NCBI RefSeq assembly: GCF_014200595.1
Contig: NZ_JACHCG010000003.1
Location: 534,084 to 598,083, forward strand
Direction of reading: 5' to 3'
Source of the DNA: Pedobacter cryoconitis
Lineage (GTDB): Bacteria > Bacteroidota > Bacteroidia > Sphingobacteriales > Sphingobacteriaceae
Length of the DNA: 64,000 bases
Part shown: positions 62,111 to 64,000 of the stretch, one piece after another
Numbering within the stretch: position 1 is the first letter of the stretch
How the letters are laid out: each line of letters starts with the position of its first letter
Position numbers and translations under genes: made by a program
The notes under the pieces: generated by a model
Databases searched by the model: none
Told to the model about the DNA's origin: nothing
Seen by the model: only the letters and a program-made list of their open reading frames with translations

Positions 62111-64000
62111 TTAAGCTTGTCCCTGAACAAGCGGGAAACTCAGATAAAAGGTTGTCCCTGTATCAGCCACTGATTTGAAGTCTATTGTTCCTCCTGCATT
62201 TTCTACAGCCTGTTTCACAAAAGCCAAACCTAAACCTGTTCCAGAAGATTTGGTCGTGAAATTCGGAACAAAGATTTTCGGTTGCAGATCAAGATCGATC
62301 CCCTTTCCGTTATCCTCTACCTCCACCCAAACATAATGCTGATCGTTGGTAATCTTGATAAAGATCATGCACTTATCTTTCATATTTGCAGCTTCTATCG
62401 CATTCTTCATCAGGTTATTGAACGAACGCAGCATCTGATCTTTATCGCCCTGTATCAGCACTTCTTTATTGGTCAGGTTAGAAATATAGATTTCTACATT
62501 TTTAGTGTTTACAAAGACATCTCTTGTCTGTTCAATAATTGGGATCAGCTTCAAATTTTCCAGCTTGGTATCCGGCATTTTGGCAAAGTTCGAAAACTCC
62601 GAAGCAATAGTTGCCAGACTATCAATCTGCTCTACAAAAGATCTGTAGAACCGCTCAAATTTCTGTTCGAAATTAGGATCTTTCTCTTTCCATGATTTCT
62701 CCAGCAATTGTACCCCCAGCTTTAAAGGAGTAAGTGGGTTTTTGATTTCATGGGCAACTTGCTTGGCCATTTCACGCCACGCACTCTCTCTTTCAGATTT
62801 AGCCAGCTTAACCGCACTTTCTTCCAGCGCAGCAATCATTTTATTATATTCTTTGATCAATGAACCAATCTCATCATGACGCGACCAGATAATCGGCTGA
62901 TTTTTCTGTCCGAGTTTAGTCTTTTTAATACTCTCCTGAATAAAAGTTAAAGGACTCGTGATCTGATTGGCCAGAAATACTGCCAGAATACCAATGGCTA
63001 CAAAAACGAGTGCATAAATATTAATCAGTGTATTGATGAACAGTCCTATTTTCGACTGATAATCGGCTTCATTTCCATAATAAGGCAAACCAATATAAGC
63101 TACAGTCTGATTTTGTGCATTACGGATCGGCGCATAAGCAGACGAATATTTGAATTCCCCAATAGTTTCCTGAGGATTGGAATATTCTGACCGTTGAACC
63201 TGCTTCAGATAGATATAGGCTTTAGGCTCCATTTTAGTGCCTATAATGCCATAATCATACATTTTAGGCAATGAAGTGAACAACAGGTTCCCATCTGTGT
63301 CAAACAAGTTTAAATAGGCAGAATTGATATCCGCAAACTGGTTGAAATTAATCACAGCCATATCAGTTGCTTCCGGTATCCCGGTACTGAATATTTGCTT
63401 CTCATAAGAGAGCTGTACTTTCCGGATCTTTTCTCTGATAAAATCTTCTTGTTGTTTTCTGTATTCGTCACGGATATAAAAGAAAGTAGACCAGCCAACG
63501 ATCAGTAAAGTGGCTACAACCGAAAGCACAATGGAAAGCTGTATCCTGGTCTTGTACAAGATCTTATTCGCATTGATCATTAAAGAGCGGTTGATATTAA
63601 ACCATCCCCCCCAGCTCTTATCAATGTTCTTCAATAGCCAGATCAGCATATACAACGCCGCAGAAAAGATAATAAACATCAAAAAGAAGAAAGACAATGC
63701 GGCGAGCCTTACAATATAGTTCACCTTCTCTTTACTGATGACAATGATTTTAGAGTTACTCGCAGAATAGATTAAATGGCTATACCCTAATTTAGGCTCA
63801 TTTACAATTACAGGTTCTCCGTAAACGCCCTTAAACTCTGTATTGGCTATTTTATAAGTATACTTTCCGGCCTGCTTGATCAGCTTATTATTGTTATAAA
63901 AGGCAAAAGAATAATTACTATAATCTTCATCATTTTTCAATTTACCATCAATCAGGATCTCAGGGAACTGGCTGTTATAATTATACTGTTGTGACTTCAG
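62111..64000 (-). CDS. HAMP-containing sensor histidine kinase (5' part outside window)
   Basis: The frame stays open to the right edge, so the N terminus is missing; a TTG at 63940 is not a true start. Visible parts, reading inward: a piece of extracellular domain, a membrane helix (LAALSFFFLMFIIFSAALYML), a second helix (IQLSIVLSVVATLLIVGWS), a periplasmic sensor, a third helix, HAMP, the dimerisation box AHEIKNPLTPLKLG with the phospho-histidine, and the ATPase (NLMKNAIEA, DNGKGID, GTGLGLAFV). This is the NtrY-like build. The partner regulator is not in the window. Confidence 0.93.
   Translation of the reverse strand: MKSQQYNYNSQFPEILIDGKLKNDEDYSNYSFAFYNNNKLIKQAGKYTYKIANTEFKGVYGEPVIVNEPKLGYSHLIYSASNSKIIVISKEKVNYIVRLAALSFFFLMFIIFSAALYMLIWLLKNIDKSWGGWFNINRSLMINANKILYKTRIQLSIVLSVVATLLIVGWSTFFYIRDEYRKQQEDFIREKIRKVQLSYEKQIFSTGIPEATDMAVINFNQFADINSAYLNLFDTDGNLLFTSLPKMYDYGIIGTKMEPKAYIYLKQVQRSEYSNPQETIGEFKYSSAYAPIRNAQNQTVAYIGLPYYGNEADYQSKIGLFINTLINIYALVFVAIGILAVFLANQITSPLTFIQESIKKTKLGQKNQPIIWSRHDEIGSLIKEYNKMIAALEESAVKLAKSERESAWREMAKQVAHEIKNPLTPLKLGVQLLEKSWKEKDPNFEQKFERFYRSFVEQIDSLATIASEFSNFAKMPDTKLENLKLIPIIEQTRDVFVNTKNVEIYISNLTNKEVLIQGDKDQMLRSFNNLMKNAIEAANMKDKCMIFIKITNDQHYVWVEVEDNGKGIDLDLQPKIFVPNFTTKSSGTGLGLAFVKQAVENAGGTIDFKSVADTGTTFYLSFPLVQGQA

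Overview
The window looks like chromosomal DNA of a Bacteroidota bacterium, most likely a Sphingobacteriaceae (Pedobacter-like) species. This rests on low GC, TAnnTTTG-type promoters, LytS/LytTR two-component pairs, a NusG-paralog-led biosynthetic operon, an IntDOT-type integrase and Bacteroidota housekeeping neighbours (prfA, lpxH-like, S41 protease, NagB/PIG-L fusion, M16 protease). The genus is an inference; no rRNA is present. Layout. (1) 1-17.2 kb, minus strand: a large NRPS/PKS operon read right to left. Order: 53-aa RiPP-like peptide, UpxY/LoaP-type NusG paralog, 92-aa unknown protein, type II thioesterase, a FAAL-ACP-C-A-T-E initiation protein, an aromatic amino acid hydroxylase homolog, a 246-aa unknown protein, a SbnA/SbnB pair for 2,3-diaminopropionate, then a C-A-T-KS-AT protein running off the left edge. 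The first A domain reads, by hand alignment, as an asparagine code and is followed by an epimerase, so the line probably starts with N-acyl-D-Asn, the prodrug cap of colibactin, zwittermicin and xenocoumacin. (2) 17.2-23.5 kb, plus strand: a LytS kinase, a LytTR regulator, a 49-aa precursor-like peptide, a receiver-only protein and a full-length LanB dehydratase. The 49-aa and 53-aa peptides are homologous at both ends, and their promoters carry the same 21-bp-spaced direct repeat at the same distance from the same -7 element. The RiPP locus and the NRPS operon are therefore probably co-regulated by the LytTR pair. (3) 23.5-27.5 kb: an HxlR regulator divergent from an NmrA-like oxidoreductase and a SnoaL-like protein, then a secreted protein of unknown function. 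(4) 28.54-45.84 kb: a roughly 17.3-kb mobilizable integrative element in the 3' end of tRNA-Asp(GTC), bounded by a 16-bp direct repeat. It holds an integrase, an AlbA_2/ATPase regulator, an XRE regulator, a block of element-specific unknown genes including a HEPN protein, HTH genes and mobilization genes (MobC, relaxase, coiled-coil membrane protein). Its left-end cargo is Dam-type methylase, nuclease-DGQHR-HEPN fusion, four-helix membrane protein and second DGQHR protein; this looks like an uncharacterised defence or modification module. (5) 46-64 kb: chromosomal backbone with prfA, lpxH-like, FNR-like reductase and ferredoxin, S41 protease, a DUF5687/ABC transporter pair, five 85-bp tandem repeats, a 31-bp perfect hairpin, NagB-PIG-L fusion, M16 protease, GHL10 glycosidase, a coiled-coil protein and a sensor kinase cut by the right edge.
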